A stretch of DNA of 64,000 nt from Solibacillus sp. FSL R5-0449 (lineage in GTDB: Bacteria > Bacillota > Bacilli > Bacillales_A > Planococcaceae). The notes below the pieces were generated by a model. It did no database searches. It saw nothing but the letters and a program-made list of their open reading frames with translations, and was not told the DNA's origin. The position numbers were made by a program, and so were the translations under genes. This document shows positions 8,450-17,401 of the stretch, piece by piece. How positions within the stretch are numbered: position 1 is the first letter of the stretch; each line of letters begins with the position of its first letter. Location: the NCBI RefSeq assembly GCF_037975215.1, contig NZ_CP150239.1, positions 472,001-536,000 on the forward strand. Reading direction: 5' to 3'.

Positions 8450-9633
8450 TTCACGCCACCTCCAAGTTTATCCATTAATGTGTGAACATCTTTGTCCCCG
8501 CGTCCTGATAAGCAAACAACAACAATTTCATCGGCAGGTCGGTCCTTGGCAAATTGACTTGCATAGTAAACTGCATGTGCGCTTTCCAATGCCGGTAAAA
8601 TTCCTTCCGTTTCACATAACAGCTTCACACCTTCAAGTGCCTCTTCATCTGTAACAGAAGGGTAGGCTGCACGACCTGTTTCATGTAAATGGCAGTGTTC
8701 CGGTCCAACTCCCGGATAATCAAGCCCCGCAGAAATTGAATGCGCTTCTTGAACAAAGCCATTGTCATCCTGCAATAAATACATGAATGCACCGTGAAGG
8801 ACACCGGTTTTCCCGACATGAATTGCTGCCGCGTGTTTGTCGGTATTGACACCTGAACCTGCAGCCTCCACTCCGTATAATGCTACATCTTGATCTTCCA
8901 CAAATGGGTAGAACATTCCGATTGCATTACTGCCGCCACCGATACAAGCAATAACTGTATCCGGAAGACGTCCTTCCTGCTGTAAAATTTGGGCACGTGT
9001 TTCATCCCCGATGACACGCTGGAAATCACGGACAATTGTAGGGAAGGGGTGTGGTCCAAGTGCCGATCCTAAAATGTAATGCGTATCTTCTATATGCGTA
9101 ACCCAGTGACGCAACGCTTCATTAACTGCATCCTTTAATGTAGCGGAGCCTTTTTCTACTGCAACAACTTTTGTCCCGAGCAGCTCCATACGGAAAACGT
9201 TCAGTTGCTGGCGGCGTACATCTTCTGCCCCCATATAAACGATACATTCCATATCAAGCAATGCACACGCAGTTGCCGTTGCGACACCGTGCTGACCTGC
9301 ACCTGTTTCAGCAACAATTTTTTTCTTCCCCATACGTTTTGCTAAAAGTGCCTGGCCAATCGCGTTATTTATTTTATGTGCACCAGTATGGTTTAAATCT
9401 TCTCGTTTTAAATAGATTTTCGCACCGCCGACTTTTTTCGTTAAACGCTCCGCAAAATAGAGGGGAGTTTCACGTCCGACATATTGCTTTAAATAATAGT
9501 CAAGTTCTTCCTGGAAAGAGGGGTCCTTTTTTGCTTCCTCATATGCAAGCTCCAATTCTTCAAGTGAAGTCATCAATGTCTCGGGTACAAATTGCCCGCC
9601 GAATCGCCCAAAACGTCCTTTTACTGTCGTCAT
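8446..9633 (-). CDS. trpB: Tryptophan synthase beta chain
   Basis: A 395-residue TrpB1-type beta subunit that condenses indole with serine. PLP lysine is Lys87 in [22 protein letters not shown] and the glycine-rich GGGSNA phosphate-binding loop are present, and the C terminus ends [11 protein letters not shown] as in the family. It overlaps trpF upstream and trpA downstream by 4 nt each, implying translational coupling and equal stoichiometry of the complex. Confidence 0.96.
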   Translation of the reverse strand: MTTVKGRFGRFGGQFVPETLMTSLEELELAYEEAKKDPSFQEELDYYLKQYVGRETPLYFAERLTKKVGGAKIYLKREDLNHTGAHKINNAIGQALLAKRMGKKKIVAETGAGQHGVATATACALLDMECIVYMGAEDVRRQQLNVFRMELLGTKVVAVEKGSATLKDAVNEALRHWVTHIEDTHYILGSALGPHPFPTIVRDFQRVIGDETRAQILQQEGRLPDTVIACIGGGSNAIGMFYPFVEDQDVALYGVEAAGSGVNTDKHAAAIHVGKTGVLHGAFMYLLQDDNGFVQEAHSISAGLDYPGVGPEHCHLHETGRAAYPSVTDEEALEGVKLLCETEGILPALESAHAVYYASQFAKDRPADEIVVVCLSGRGDKDVHTLMDKLGGGVK

Positions 9634-10247
9634 AAAATCAACTCTCCTTTTGCTGTTTCAATAAAATTCGTAATCGCTGCTGAACTTTTTCGACCATCCA
9701 CTTCTACACCACTTGAAACATCTACCGCAAATGGCTCGACAAGCATAATCGCCAATCCAACATTTTCTTCATTTAGTCCACCTGCCAAAATGACCTTTTC
9801 AAGCGGGATTTTCACTTTATCAAGCAGCATCCAGTCAAAAGACTTTCCGCTTCCTCCACGGAAGTCAGTTCCAGGCGCATCGAACAAATAATAGTCCACA
9901 TCATATGTTGCCGCACGTGTCACATCGTCTTCGCTACGAATCGAAAATGCTTTAATTGCCGGCAACCCGATTTCCTGAATCTGATCAGGCGTTTCATCTC
10001 CGTGATACTGGATATAATCGAGTCCGACTTCTTTTGCAATTTGACGAATAGTGGCTGGTTCCTCATTGACAAAAACCCCGACTTTTTTGACCGTACTCGG
10101 AATTGCCTTTGCCAGTTCCACTGCTTCCTCTACCGTAATGCGTCGTTTACTGGGCGCAAACATAAATCCGATAAAATCGGCACCTGCTTTGACCGCTGTT
10201 TCCACATGTTCAATTTCTTTTAATCCGCAAATTTTTACTTTTGTCAT
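9630..10247 (-). CDS. trpF: Phosphoribosylanthranilate isomerase
   Basis: A 205-residue single-domain TIM barrel that converts N-(5-phosphoribosyl)anthranilate to the carboxyphenylamino-deoxyribulose phosphate. KICGLK at the N terminus carries the catalytic Cys7 and the [11 protein letters not shown] phosphate loop is clear. Asp near [21 protein letters not shown] is the expected general acid. Overlaps trpC and trpB by 4 nt. Confidence 0.95.
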   Translation of the reverse strand: MTKVKICGLKEIEHVETAVKAGADFIGFMFAPSKRRITVEEAVELAKAIPSTVKKVGVFVNEEPATIRQIAKEVGLDYIQYHGDETPDQIQEIGLPAIKAFSIRSEDDVTRAATYDVDYYLFDAPGTDFRGGSGKSFDWMLLDKVKIPLEKVILAGGLNEENVGLAIMLVEPFAVDVSSGVEVDGRKSSAAITNFIETAKGELIL

Positions 10248-11038
10248 CGATTTTCGCCAACCTTTGCTGTTATGTCGATTTGTAGTGCTTTAAGTGAATT
10301 TTTGACGTCTCCGCTGCGCATTAATGCTTCGCCGACTAATACTCCTTTTGCGCCAGCATTCGCCACAAACTGTGCATCTTCCGGACCTAAAATGCCGCTT
10401 TCACTAATAAATGCTATCGGTGAAGGGGGAAGAAGCTGCGCAATTTCAAGTGTTGCTGACAACGAAACATCGAATGTTTTCAAATTCCGGTTATTCACTC
10501 CGATAATATTTGCCCCAATAGCAAGGGCACGCTTTAATTCATCGGCATCATGTACTTCAACGAGCACTTCCAGCTGTTGTTCTGTCGCATAGGCGTAAAG
10601 GGATTTCAGCTGGTCATCCGTTAATGCTGCGACAATCAACAGGATAACCGATGCGCCGGCCGCTTTCGCATAGTCGATCTGCACTTCATGAATGATGAAA
10701 TCTTTACATAAAACCGGTATGTCCACAGCATTGGCAACGGCATTTAAATCTGCATAGCTACCTTTGAAAAATGCGCGCTCTGTCAAGACGGAAATACAGG
10801 CAGCACCTGCTTCTTCGTATTGTAACGCTTGCTCAACAGGGTCGACTTCTGTCGCAATATCACCTTTAGAAGGGGAAGCACGTTTCATTTCCGAAATTAC
10901 TTGCAATGAATTGGCTGATATCAGTGTTTCGTATAGGGAAGGGCGGACCTTATCAATTGTTAAAAACACAGGCTTTGTCGAAAGCAATTGTGGCAGCTCA
11001 GTCTTTTTTTGGTCAATAATACGGTCTAAAATCGTCAT
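10244..11038 (-). CDS. trpC: Indole-3-glycerol phosphate synthase
   Basis: A 264-residue enzyme that closes the indole ring. SEMKRASPSKG carries the catalytic lysine near residue 52, LCKDFIIHEVQI the second lysine, and NNRNLKTF and SESGI the phosphate and substrate loops. The ATG overlaps the trpD stop by 4 nt. Confidence 0.95.
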   Translation of the reverse strand: MTILDRIIDQKKTELPQLLSTKPVFLTIDKVRPSLYETLISANSLQVISEMKRASPSKGDIATEVDPVEQALQYEEAGAACISVLTERAFFKGSYADLNAVANAVDIPVLCKDFIIHEVQIDYAKAAGASVILLIVAALTDDQLKSLYAYATEQQLEVLVEVHDADELKRALAIGANIIGVNNRNLKTFDVSLSATLEIAQLLPPSPIAFISESGILGPEDAQFVANAGAKGVLVGEALMRSGDVKNSLKALQIDITAKVGENR

Positions 11039-12072
11039 TTTACGGGTTCCTCCTGCGTCTTTTTTTGGCTATAAGCAACGATATTTTCTAATTTTTCATA
11101 AGCGCGTCCTGACATTATGCTGTCCTTCGCCATCTCGATTCCTTCTTTCATCGTCTCGGCAAGCCCGTATGCAAAGAAGCCAATGCCGGCATTTAAAAGA
11201 ACCGTATCGAAATACACGCTTTGTTTTCCTTTTAGTAAGTCACGCATGATAACTGCATTTTCTGCAGGAGAACCGCCGCGAATTGCAGAAAGGGGCTGTG
11301 CGGCTAAACCGACATCTTCAGCACGCAGTTTAAATGGAATCATGTCCCCGCGGTCTAGCAGTACAAAAGTGTTTTCACCATCCAGCGAAGCTTCATCCAT
11401 TCCTTGGGCGCCAGATACGACGATTGCACGTTCTCGTCCCAGCATATGGAGCACTTCCGCATAATCGGTCGTGAAGTTAGGTCGGTTAATGCCGACAAAC
11501 TGCGTTTTTAACGGAATAGGGTTTGTTAGGGGGCCGACTAAATTGAAAATCGTCGGCTTGCCGATTGCCTGTCGAACTTCACCAATCCGTTTTAACTTCG
11601 GGTGCATGTTCGGAGCATGTAAAAAGGCGATACCATGCTGTTTGAGCAATTCAGATGTTTGCTCGATATTCGGCAGCAGTGTAATGCCAAGTGCTTCCAA
11701 CACATCCGAGCTTCCTGAAGCGCTCGATACTTTCCGGTTGCCGTGCTTTGCTACTGAAATACCGCCACCTGCCAATACAAATGCGGAAGTCGTACTTATA
11801 TTGAAGCTTTGTAGTCCATCCCCGCCTGTGCCGCAGTTATCGATATAGATGCCTTCGGGTACTTCGACAGCAACTGCATGTGATTTCATGACAGAAGCCA
11901 AGCCCGCAACTTCATGTGCCGTTTCTCCTTTTGCACTCATCGCTGTTAAAAATGAGGCAATCTGATCTTTCGGTGTTTGCTCATTAAAAATAAGCTGTGC
12001 CGCCTGTTTCATTTCCTCAAAAACTAAATGCTCTTTTCGCTCGATCTGTTCAATATATGGAAGTAAAGACAT
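11035..12072 (-). CDS. trpD: Anthranilate phosphoribosyltransferase
   Basis: A class-IV phosphoribosyltransferase of 345 residues from the chosen start, adding phosphoribosyl from PRPP to anthranilate. Diagnostic motifs are CGTGGDGLQSFNIST, KHGNRKVSSASGSSDVLEALG, the Arg-rich KLKRIGEVRQAIGKPTIFN region and the metal-binding DEASLDGENT. ATGs exist at 12081, 12078 and 12072. The AAAGGA ribosome binding site, which spans the end of the trpE-like gene, best fits 12072 (8 nt). No trpG precedes it, as in Bacillus, where PabA usually serves both complexes. Confidence 0.94.
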   Translation of the reverse strand: MSLLPYIEQIERKEHLVFEEMKQAAQLIFNEQTPKDQIASFLTAMSAKGETAHEVAGLASVMKSHAVAVEVPEGIYIDNCGTGGDGLQSFNISTTSAFVLAGGGISVAKHGNRKVSSASGSSDVLEALGITLLPNIEQTSELLKQHGIAFLHAPNMHPKLKRIGEVRQAIGKPTIFNLVGPLTNPIPLKTQFVGINRPNFTTDYAEVLHMLGRERAIVVSGAQGMDEASLDGENTFVLLDRGDMIPFKLRAEDVGLAAQPLSAIRGGSPAENAVIMRDLLKGKQSVYFDTVLLNAGIGFFAYGLAETMKEGIEMAKDSIMSGRAYEKLENIVAYSQKKTQEEPVK

Positions 12073-12077
12073 GTTCA

Positions 12078-13061
12078 TCATCCTTTCAGTAAAGAGTGGA
12101 ATGGCGCTTCTTCATCTGTTTCCGAGTGAAGCTGTGCGACATTACCTTGAATTATTATCGTTTGTTCCGGTGTTGTGAAATCGACCTGGCCATTAAAGCC
12201 GATATAGCCGATCAAGCCTTGTGCTGGCAATAGCCCTTTCACGACGTCGATGGCATGAAGGGTAGGGCTTAACGTACCTGTTGTAACATTGGCAAGCTGC
12301 TGCACCGAGTTTTCTGTACTAAAGCGTTCGATTGACGGGGCATCATTTGTAACGGAAATATTCCCGTCCCTTACTTGCATATAGTTTGATTTTGATGTGC
12401 CGATTACTGTGCAATCATCAAATTCGACATAGTACATATACGGTGCAGCGTGTTCAACGCGCATTTTCCGGTAAAGGGAAAGGGCCTCGCCAGTAAATTG
12501 TGCACGATAACTTCCATTTTCCTCTTTTTCGACATGTTGTAATGTATAGGATGACTGTTCAGGTGTCTGTGTTGTAAACAGCTGTTCAATCAGTTGATCA
12601 ATATTTGGTGCCACTTGCTCTGCTTCAATATTTGTATGGAAAACAGCAATTTCATCTGTTAAATGATCAAAAATAACGAGTGTATCGTAAACATGGAACT
12701 GCAGTTCAGGCAACGGCTTCTGCAATGCGTGAATATAGCCAATGCCGCCACCTGTAAACGGATATTCTGTATGTGATGAAATGCGCGGCATCACTTGCTT
12801 CAACAACTGGATCAGCTCGCCTTCATATGTGTAGGCTTTATTGGAATGATGTGTATGATCCAAAAGCTGATCTTCAGTCCCGATATATGTTTTACGCGGG
12901 TTGACACCAATGAACGAATAGCGTCCATTACCATCATATTTTGAGGAACTTTCCAATAAAAACTTCCGTTCACCTTGCAGTCGCTGGAAAATAGAAATCG
13001 GTGTCAGTAAATCCCCATTTACTTTTTTCATTGATGTACGAAAATGTTGCTGAACTACCAT
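12078..13061 (-). CDS. Short TrpE homologue lacking catalytic motifs
   Basis: A 327-residue anthranilate synthase component I relative; functional TrpE is usually about 460-520 residues. The N-terminal domain keeps the Trp feedback-site motifs LLES (35-38) and RYSFIG (47-52), and PYMYYVEF (207-214) matches the third part of that site. The chorismate-binding half is eroded: the GDIFQVVLSQRF block, the AGTRPRG and ARNDLGRV blocks, the MH histidine and GTVSGAPK are absent, while the linking pieces (ERFS 245-248, VTTGTLSP, GYIGFNGQVD 285-294) still align in order. The frame is uninterrupted and no other frame carries the missing motifs. ATG at 13061 follows AGGAG. First gene of the T-box-controlled operon. 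It is probably not an active synthase. Confidence 0.7.
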   Translation of the reverse strand: MVVQQHFRTSMKKVNGDLLTPISIFQRLQGERKFLLESSSKYDGNGRYSFIGVNPRKTYIGTEDQLLDHTHHSNKAYTYEGELIQLLKQVMPRISSHTEYPFTGGGIGYIHALQKPLPELQFHVYDTLVIFDHLTDEIAVFHTNIEAEQVAPNIDQLIEQLFTTQTPEQSSYTLQHVEKEENGSYRAQFTGEALSLYRKMRVEHAAPYMYYVEFDDCTVIGTSKSNYMQVRDGNISVTNDAPSIERFSTENSVQQLANVTTGTLSPTLHAIDVVKGLLPAQGLIGYIGFNGQVDFTTPEQTIIIQGNVAQLHSETDEEAPFHSLLKG

Positions 13062-13144
13062 TTGAAACACTCCTTTTTTGAAATAAACTACGCCTTTACG
13101 ATTCAGATTATTTAGCAATCCTGTAATTAATTTAAAGCTTTGCT

Positions 13145-13478
13145 GAATAAAAAAAAATCGCCCTCAGCAAAAGAATTAACTTTTGCGAAAGGACGATTTT
13201 CACCGCGTTGCCACCTCGTTTGAAGCAAATCAAAAAAACTTGCTTCCACTTAAACCTGATAACGGCAGGGTACCGTCCGCCGACTAACGCCGGCAGCTTT
13301 CATAAGGCCCATTCACATTTACCTTTTGGCGTATTTTCACCAGCCATACGCTCTCTGGACAAAACGATAAATGCTACTCTTCTTATTCAACAATTTACTC
13401 AACTAAGCTCAACTAAACGAAAACGGTGGTCACGCTCCCGCAACCTGCTACCGTAAATAACAATTTGAATTATGCTTT
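13145..13478 (-). promoter_or_regulatory. T-box leader, Trp specifier
   Basis: Read on the minus strand, the leader contains a Stem I with the AGAG/GA-type motif, a candidate specifier loop GAATGG-GCC with UGG (Trp), the T-box sequence AACGAGGTGGCAACGCGG (13203-13220), and a terminator (13149-13200: about 20-bp arms AAAATCGTCC.../...GGGCGATTTT then nine T). Uncharged tRNA-Trp would stabilise the antiterminator and turn on the trp operon. Confidence 0.9.
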
Positions 13479-13506
13479 ATTCTAACACTGAAAAATGAAA
13501 TGTCAA
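13479..13506 (-). promoter_or_regulatory. trp operon promoter
   Basis: On the minus strand TTGACA (13506-13501) and TAGAAT (13484-13479) are separated by 16 nt, immediately upstream of the T-box leader. Confidence 0.75.
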
Positions 13507-13532
13507 ACAATTCTAAAATAAGTTTTCTAAAT

Positions 13533-13565
13533 AAAAAACCAGCCGACATAAAAAAATCAGCTGGT
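13533..13565 (-). terminator. queT terminator
   Basis: On the minus strand ACCAGCTGA pairs with TCGGCTGGT (one wobble), then TTTTTTATTT. It separates queT from the trp promoter. Confidence 0.75.
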
Positions 13566-13578
13566 GAAACAATCGAAA

Positions 13579-14064
13579 TTAGATTAATTTTTTGAAATCC
13601 AATCGTTTATTTAAAGTGTACATAATCGGTGCTCCAACCGCCAATACAACAAATTCGCCAAATGCTACAAACAGCCAAGTTTCCCAGAACGGGAAGTCAA
13701 GCACGATATTCAGCTGTGCTGCAATGATAAACATTGTAAACGTAAATAACGTTGTATTAATAATCAGACGAGCCCAAATATTTTTCACAAACTTACAAAT
13801 GAATATGAAAATTCCCAGTGTAATAATCGTATGTCCGACACCAAATACTAAATCGATGGGACCGATTGAAGACATCAGGAAATTGGAAATAAATACACCT
13901 AAAACTACACCCAACATATAGCGCGGGTTAAATGCGACTAAATGGTTAAAAATTTCGGCAATACGGAACTGTACTTGCCCAAAGCTAATTGGCGCAACAA
14001 GCATTGTAACAGCAATATATAATGCTGCAATAATGGCACTCGCTGCAATAAACTTTACCTTCAT
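13579..14064 (-). CDS. queT: QueT-family queuosine precursor transporter
   Basis: A 161-residue integral membrane protein with five or six predicted helices. Its sequence (AAIIAALYIAVTMLVAPISFGQVQFRIAEI and FNPRYMLGVVLGVFISN) matches the QueT family, the S component proposed to import preQ1 or preQ0 through an ECF transporter. The upstream preQ1-I riboswitch strongly supports the assignment. ATG follows CTAGGAGG, which is part of the riboswitch expression platform. Single-gene transcript. Confidence 0.88.
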   Translation of the reverse strand: MKVKFIAASAIIAALYIAVTMLVAPISFGQVQFRIAEIFNHLVAFNPRYMLGVVLGVFISNFLMSSIGPIDLVFGVGHTIITLGIFIFICKFVKNIWARLIINTTLFTFTMFIIAAQLNIVLDFPFWETWLFVAFGEFVVLAVGAPIMYTLNKRLDFKKLI

Positions 14065-14071
14065 ATGAAAT

Positions 14072-14112
14072 TCCTCCTAGTTTTTTAACGTGGGATGGTT
14101 ACGAACCACGCA
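14072..14112 (-). promoter_or_regulatory. preQ1-I riboswitch
   Basis: On the minus strand a CGTGG/CCACG stem (14110-14106 with 14093-14089) with a C-rich loop (TAACCATC) is followed by an A-rich TTAAAAAACTA tail that runs directly into GGAGG of queT. This is the compact H-type pseudoknot layout of preQ1 class I with the ribosome binding site in the tail, so control is likely translational. Confidence 0.85.
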
Positions 14113-14293
14113 AAGCAACTGCAATCATAGCAATATTGAAAATAAAAGTAAAGATTTATAGGACTTTTTTTTCAAAAAATTTTACAGAGTAGAAAGTTCA
14201 ACAAACCGCGTCGCTTAGCGGTTTAAAGAGTATTGTCAAAATTCCGAAATGAGGCACATTACCTAGAATAAATTCAGAACATTCTAAATGTTA

Positions 14294-14322
14294 TTGACTA
14301 TCTAAAAATGACGCGGTAATAT
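14294..14322 (+). promoter_or_regulatory. Promoter of the ABC importer operon
   Basis: TTGACT (14294-14299), 17-nt spacer, TAATAT (14317-14322). The rest of the 14113-14389 gap holds a stem-loop AAACCGC/GCGGTTT near 14203-14226 and nothing else recognised; no T-box is present here. Confidence 0.7.
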
Positions 14323-14389
14323 TATTTCAACACTTCATCCAAATGAAGTTCGGTGCTTTAAATCGATAAAGTAATTAGGGGGAAATAAG

Positions 14390-15406
14390 ATGAGAAAAAA
14401 TTTAATGAAGCTGTCCTTTTTGTTATTCGGGCTTCTTTTATTATTAGCTGCTTGTGGCGGGGAAGAGAGCGAGACATCTTCGAATGAGACGTCCAATGGC
14501 GAAGCAGTGGATACAGCTAAAGCTGATAGCGATAAAACGTTTAAAATCGGAACAACACAAATTGTTGAGCATCCATCATTAGATGCAGCAAAAGAAGGAT
14601 TTAAAAAAGCAATTGAAGATGCAGGGATTAAAGCAGAATACGTAGACAAATCTGCAAACAACGATAACAGTGCGAACATGACGATCGCCCAGCAGTTAGT
14701 CGGGGAAAATGTAGATCTGATTTTCGCGAACTCAACACCTTCAGCACAGGCGGCAAAAAGTGCAACTTCTGATATTCCGGTTATCTTTACATCGGTAACG
14801 GATGCAGTAGGGGCGGAATTGATCGAGTCAATGGCAACACCTGGTGCTAACGTAACAGGTACGATTGATTTACATCCGGAAACAATGCCGAAAACAGTTG
14901 CCTTCCTTAAAGAATTAGGGGCAACAAATGTAGGGATGGTATATAACGCGGGTGAGCAAAACTCAGTGGCACAAATCGCGGCAGTAAAAGAAATTGCAGC
15001 AAAAGAAGGCGTAACAATTGTTGAAGCGGCAGTATCTGCTTCATCTGAAGTTCGTCAGGCAGCAGAATCTTTAGTAGGAAAAGTAGATGCATTCTATATT
15101 ATTACTGATAATACGGTCGTTTCGGCACTAGAATCTGTAATCGAAGTAGCAGATGCAAACAAATTACCGCTTATTGTCGGTGAGCTTGATTCAGTAGAGC
15201 GCGGCGGTTTAGCTGCATACGGTTTCGAATACTATGATATCGGCTATGAAGCAGGGCAAATGGCAGCACAAATTTTATTGGAAGGCAAAGCACCTTCAGA
15301 AGTTCCGGCTGCATATCCGGCTAACTTAAAACTAGTAATCAATAAAGCTACTGCAGAAAACTTAGGGTTGGAAATTAAGCCTGAATGGGAAGCAGAAGTA
15401 CAATAA
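14390..15406 (+). CDS. ABC transporter substrate-binding lipoprotein (ABC_sub_bind family)
   Basis: A 338-residue periplasmic-binding-type lipoprotein. The signal peptide ends in LLLLAAC, making Cys22 the lipidated residue, and an acidic Ser/Glu linker follows. The body (KIGTTQIVEHPSLDAAKEGFKKAI, ANSTPSAQAAKSAT, GFEYYDIGYEAGQMAAQILL) is the ABC_sub_bind family, whose characterised or predicted members include TrpX-type tryptophan/tyrosine binders. Proximity to the trp operon is compatible with an aromatic amino acid substrate, but this is inference. ATG follows GGGGGA. First gene of a three-gene importer. Confidence 0.8.
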   Translation: MRKNLMKLSFLLFGLLLLLAACGGEESETSSNETSNGEAVDTAKADSDKTFKIGTTQIVEHPSLDAAKEGFKKAIEDAGIKAEYVDKSANNDNSANMTIAQQLVGENVDLIFANSTPSAQAAKSATSDIPVIFTSVTDAVGAELIESMATPGANVTGTIDLHPETMPKTVAFLKELGATNVGMVYNAGEQNSVAQIAAVKEIAAKEGVTIVEAAVSASSEVRQAAESLVGKVDAFYIITDNTVVSALESVIEVADANKLPLIVGELDSVERGGLAAYGFEYYDIGYEAGQMAAQILLEGKAPSEVPAAYPANLKLVINKATAENLGLEIKPEWEAEVQ

Positions 15407-15423
15407 TTCACATTTATACAAAA

Positions 15424-15470
15424 AAGCAAGTCAGCCTAAACAGGTATAAAATGTTTAGGCTGACTTGCTT
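15424..15470 (+). terminator. Perfect 19-bp intercistronic hairpin
   Basis: Arms 15424-15442 and 15452-15470 are perfectly complementary around a 9-nt loop, between the lipoprotein and permease genes. Only a weak T tract follows (AAAACTTTT), so it looks like a partial terminator or 3' stabiliser that would raise binding protein over membrane subunits. Confidence 0.75.
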
Positions 15471-15502
15471 AAAACTTTTAAAAAGTCAGGAGATGATTCG
15501 AG

Positions 15503-16543
15503 ATGTTTACAGCTATGTTTGGGTCAGTGGAGCAAGGGATCATCTATGCAATTATGGCACTTGGGGTTTACTTAACATTCCGCGTGCTGGATTTTCCGGA
15601 TTTAACGGTTGATGGAAGCTTTGTAACGGGAGCAGGTACGGCAGCGATGATGATCGTGCTTGGCTATAACCCGATTCTTGCCACATTGGTCGCAACAGTT
15701 GCTGGATTTATTGCTGGATGTATGACAGGAATTTTACACACGAAAGGGAAAATCAATCCGCTGCTTGCAGGGATTTTAATGATGATCGCTCTCTATTCGA
15801 TTAATCTTCGAATTATGGGATTAAGCTCAGATACCGGTGTAACACGACCAAATATTCCACTATTAAATTCAGAAACAGTTTTTTCGACGTTCGGTTCTTT
15901 CTGGTCGAATTTAGGCATTGATTCCGCGATTACAAACGTATTGAAATCAATGGGCTTAGCTTCTGTTCCAACAACTTGGGGTGTTTTAATATTAATGCTT
16001 GTTGTGACGACAATTATTAAACTAGTAGTAGACTGGTTCTTAAAAACAGAAATCGGTCTTGCAATCCGCGCAACAGGCGACAATAAACGAATGATTCGCA
16101 GCTTTTCCGCAAATACCGATTCATTAGTCATTTTAGGACTCGGAATTTCAAACGGGATGGTGGCATTATCAGGTGCATTAATTGCCCAGTATACAAAGTT
16201 TGCCGATGTCGGATTAGGTATTGGTATGATTGTTGTCGGTCTGGCATCTGTAATTATCGGTGAAGCCATTTTCGGAACGAAGTCGATTGTTCGTGTCACA
16301 TTTGCGGTTATTGCCGGGGCAATAATTTACCGAATGATTTACGCATTGGCGTTACGCGTAAAATGGCTGGACTCAGGGGATATGAAATTAATTACGGCGG
16401 TTATCGTTATTTTAGCGCTGGTAATCCCGCAAATCGTAGGGAAATATAAAGAGAAAAAGAGAAAAGCAAAACGTTTGGAAGAGCGTCTCGCGTTACAGCA
16501 GGCAAAAGTAGATATTGAGCAGGGAGGGAAGAGCCTTGCTTAA
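15503..16543 (+). CDS. ABC transporter permease (LivH/BPD_transp_2 type)
   Basis: A 346-residue polytopic membrane protein with about eight to ten hydrophobic segments, in the branched-chain-amino-acid permease superfamily. FRVLDFPDLTVDGSF and the EIGLAIRATGDNKRMIRSF loop (the ATPase-contacting region) are typical of the permease that pairs with ABC_sub_bind lipoproteins. The C terminus is basic (KYKEKKRKAKRLEER) and cytoplasmic. ATG follows AGGAG. The stop codon overlaps the start of the ATPase gene by 8 nt. Confidence 0.82.
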   Translation: MFTAMFGSVEQGIIYAIMALGVYLTFRVLDFPDLTVDGSFVTGAGTAAMMIVLGYNPILATLVATVAGFIAGCMTGILHTKGKINPLLAGILMMIALYSINLRIMGLSSDTGVTRPNIPLLNSETVFSTFGSFWSNLGIDSAITNVLKSMGLASVPTTWGVLILMLVVTTIIKLVVDWFLKTEIGLAIRATGDNKRMIRSFSANTDSLVILGLGISNGMVALSGALIAQYTKFADVGLGIGMIVVGLASVIIGEAIFGTKSIVRVTFAVIAGAIIYRMIYALALRVKWLDSGDMKLITAVIVILALVIPQIVGKYKEKKRKAKRLEERLALQQAKVDIEQGGKSLA

Positions 16544-17330
16544 ATTAGATGGCATTAATAAAGTATTTAACGAAGGAACACCCGATGAGAAAATTGCGCT
16601 GGACAATATTAACTTGCATTTGGCACCAGGTGATTTCGTTACAATTATCGGCAGTAATGGTGCCGGGAAATCGACAATGATGAATATGATTTCAGGTGCA
16701 TTAACACCAGATTTCGGCTCTGTCGAAATTAACGGCAATGATTTAACCCGCCTGCCGGAATATAAGCGTGCTGTCCATATCGGCCGTGTTTTCCAAGATC
16801 CGATGGCAGGTACAGCACCAACAATGACAATCGAAGAGAACTTGGCGATTGCCTATTCTCGTAACACGAAGCGTTCATTGCGCTTCGGTGTTGATAAAAA
16901 GCGTCGTGAGTTTTTCAAAACGTCATTGGAAAAACTGCATTTAAATTTGGAAAACCGTTTATCGGCAAAAGTCGGATTATTATCAGGAGGGGAACGCCAG
17001 GCATTAAGTTTATTAATGGCGACATTTACGAAGCCTGCGATTTTACTGCTTGATGAACATACAGCAGCACTTGATCCGTCACGGGCTGAACTTATTACAA
17101 AGCTGACAAAAGAGCTTGTCGAGGAAAGCCGGCTGACGACATTGATGGTCACGCATAATATGCAGCAGGCGCTCGATTTGGGGAACCGCCTCATTATGAT
17201 GGATAAAGGGCAAATCATTTTGGAAGTCGGTGAAGACCGTAAACAGGACTTGACGATTCCGGATTTAATGCACGAGTTCGAACAAATCCGCGGCGAAAAA
17301 ATGAATTCAGACCGCGCGTTATTAGGCTAA
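16536..17330 (+). CDS. ABC transporter ATP-binding protein
   Basis: A 264-residue ATPase. Walker A is GSNGAGKST (39-47), the signature is LSGGERQALSL, Walker B is ILLLDEHTAALD and the switch is TLMVTHN. DEHTAALD (rather than DEPTAALD) is usual in this importer subfamily. TTG at 16536 is preceded by GGGAGGG and gives a normal N-terminus (LKLDGINKVF). It energises uptake by the preceding lipoprotein and permease. Confidence 0.85.
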   Translation: MLKLDGINKVFNEGTPDEKIALDNINLHLAPGDFVTIIGSNGAGKSTMMNMISGALTPDFGSVEINGNDLTRLPEYKRAVHIGRVFQDPMAGTAPTMTIEENLAIAYSRNTKRSLRFGVDKKRREFFKTSLEKLHLNLENRLSAKVGLLSGGERQALSLLMATFTKPAILLLDEHTAALDPSRAELITKLTKELVEESRLTTLMVTHNMQQALDLGNRLIMMDKGQIILEVGEDRKQDLTIPDLMHEFEQIRGEKMNSDRALLG

Positions 17331-17401
17331 ATGAGAAGTTCCAGACAGATTTCGAGCTTCTTTTAACGAGTAAGCAATAGCTTGAATTAAAACTTAATTA
17401 A

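Noticed and set aside
12078-13061. Frameshift as the explanation for the short TrpE
   Set aside because: The frame is continuous from ribosome binding site to the trpD overlap, total length is too small to hide the missing motifs in another frame, and the missing blocks are at several separate places.
13208-13456. Plus-strand 82-codon frame upstream of the trp operon
   Set aside because: It is antisense to the T-box leader, whose conserved motifs explain the sequence.
14294-14390. T-box or riboswitch before the ABC importer
   Set aside because: No T-box sequence, specifier or terminator was found; only a promoter and a short unstructured leader.
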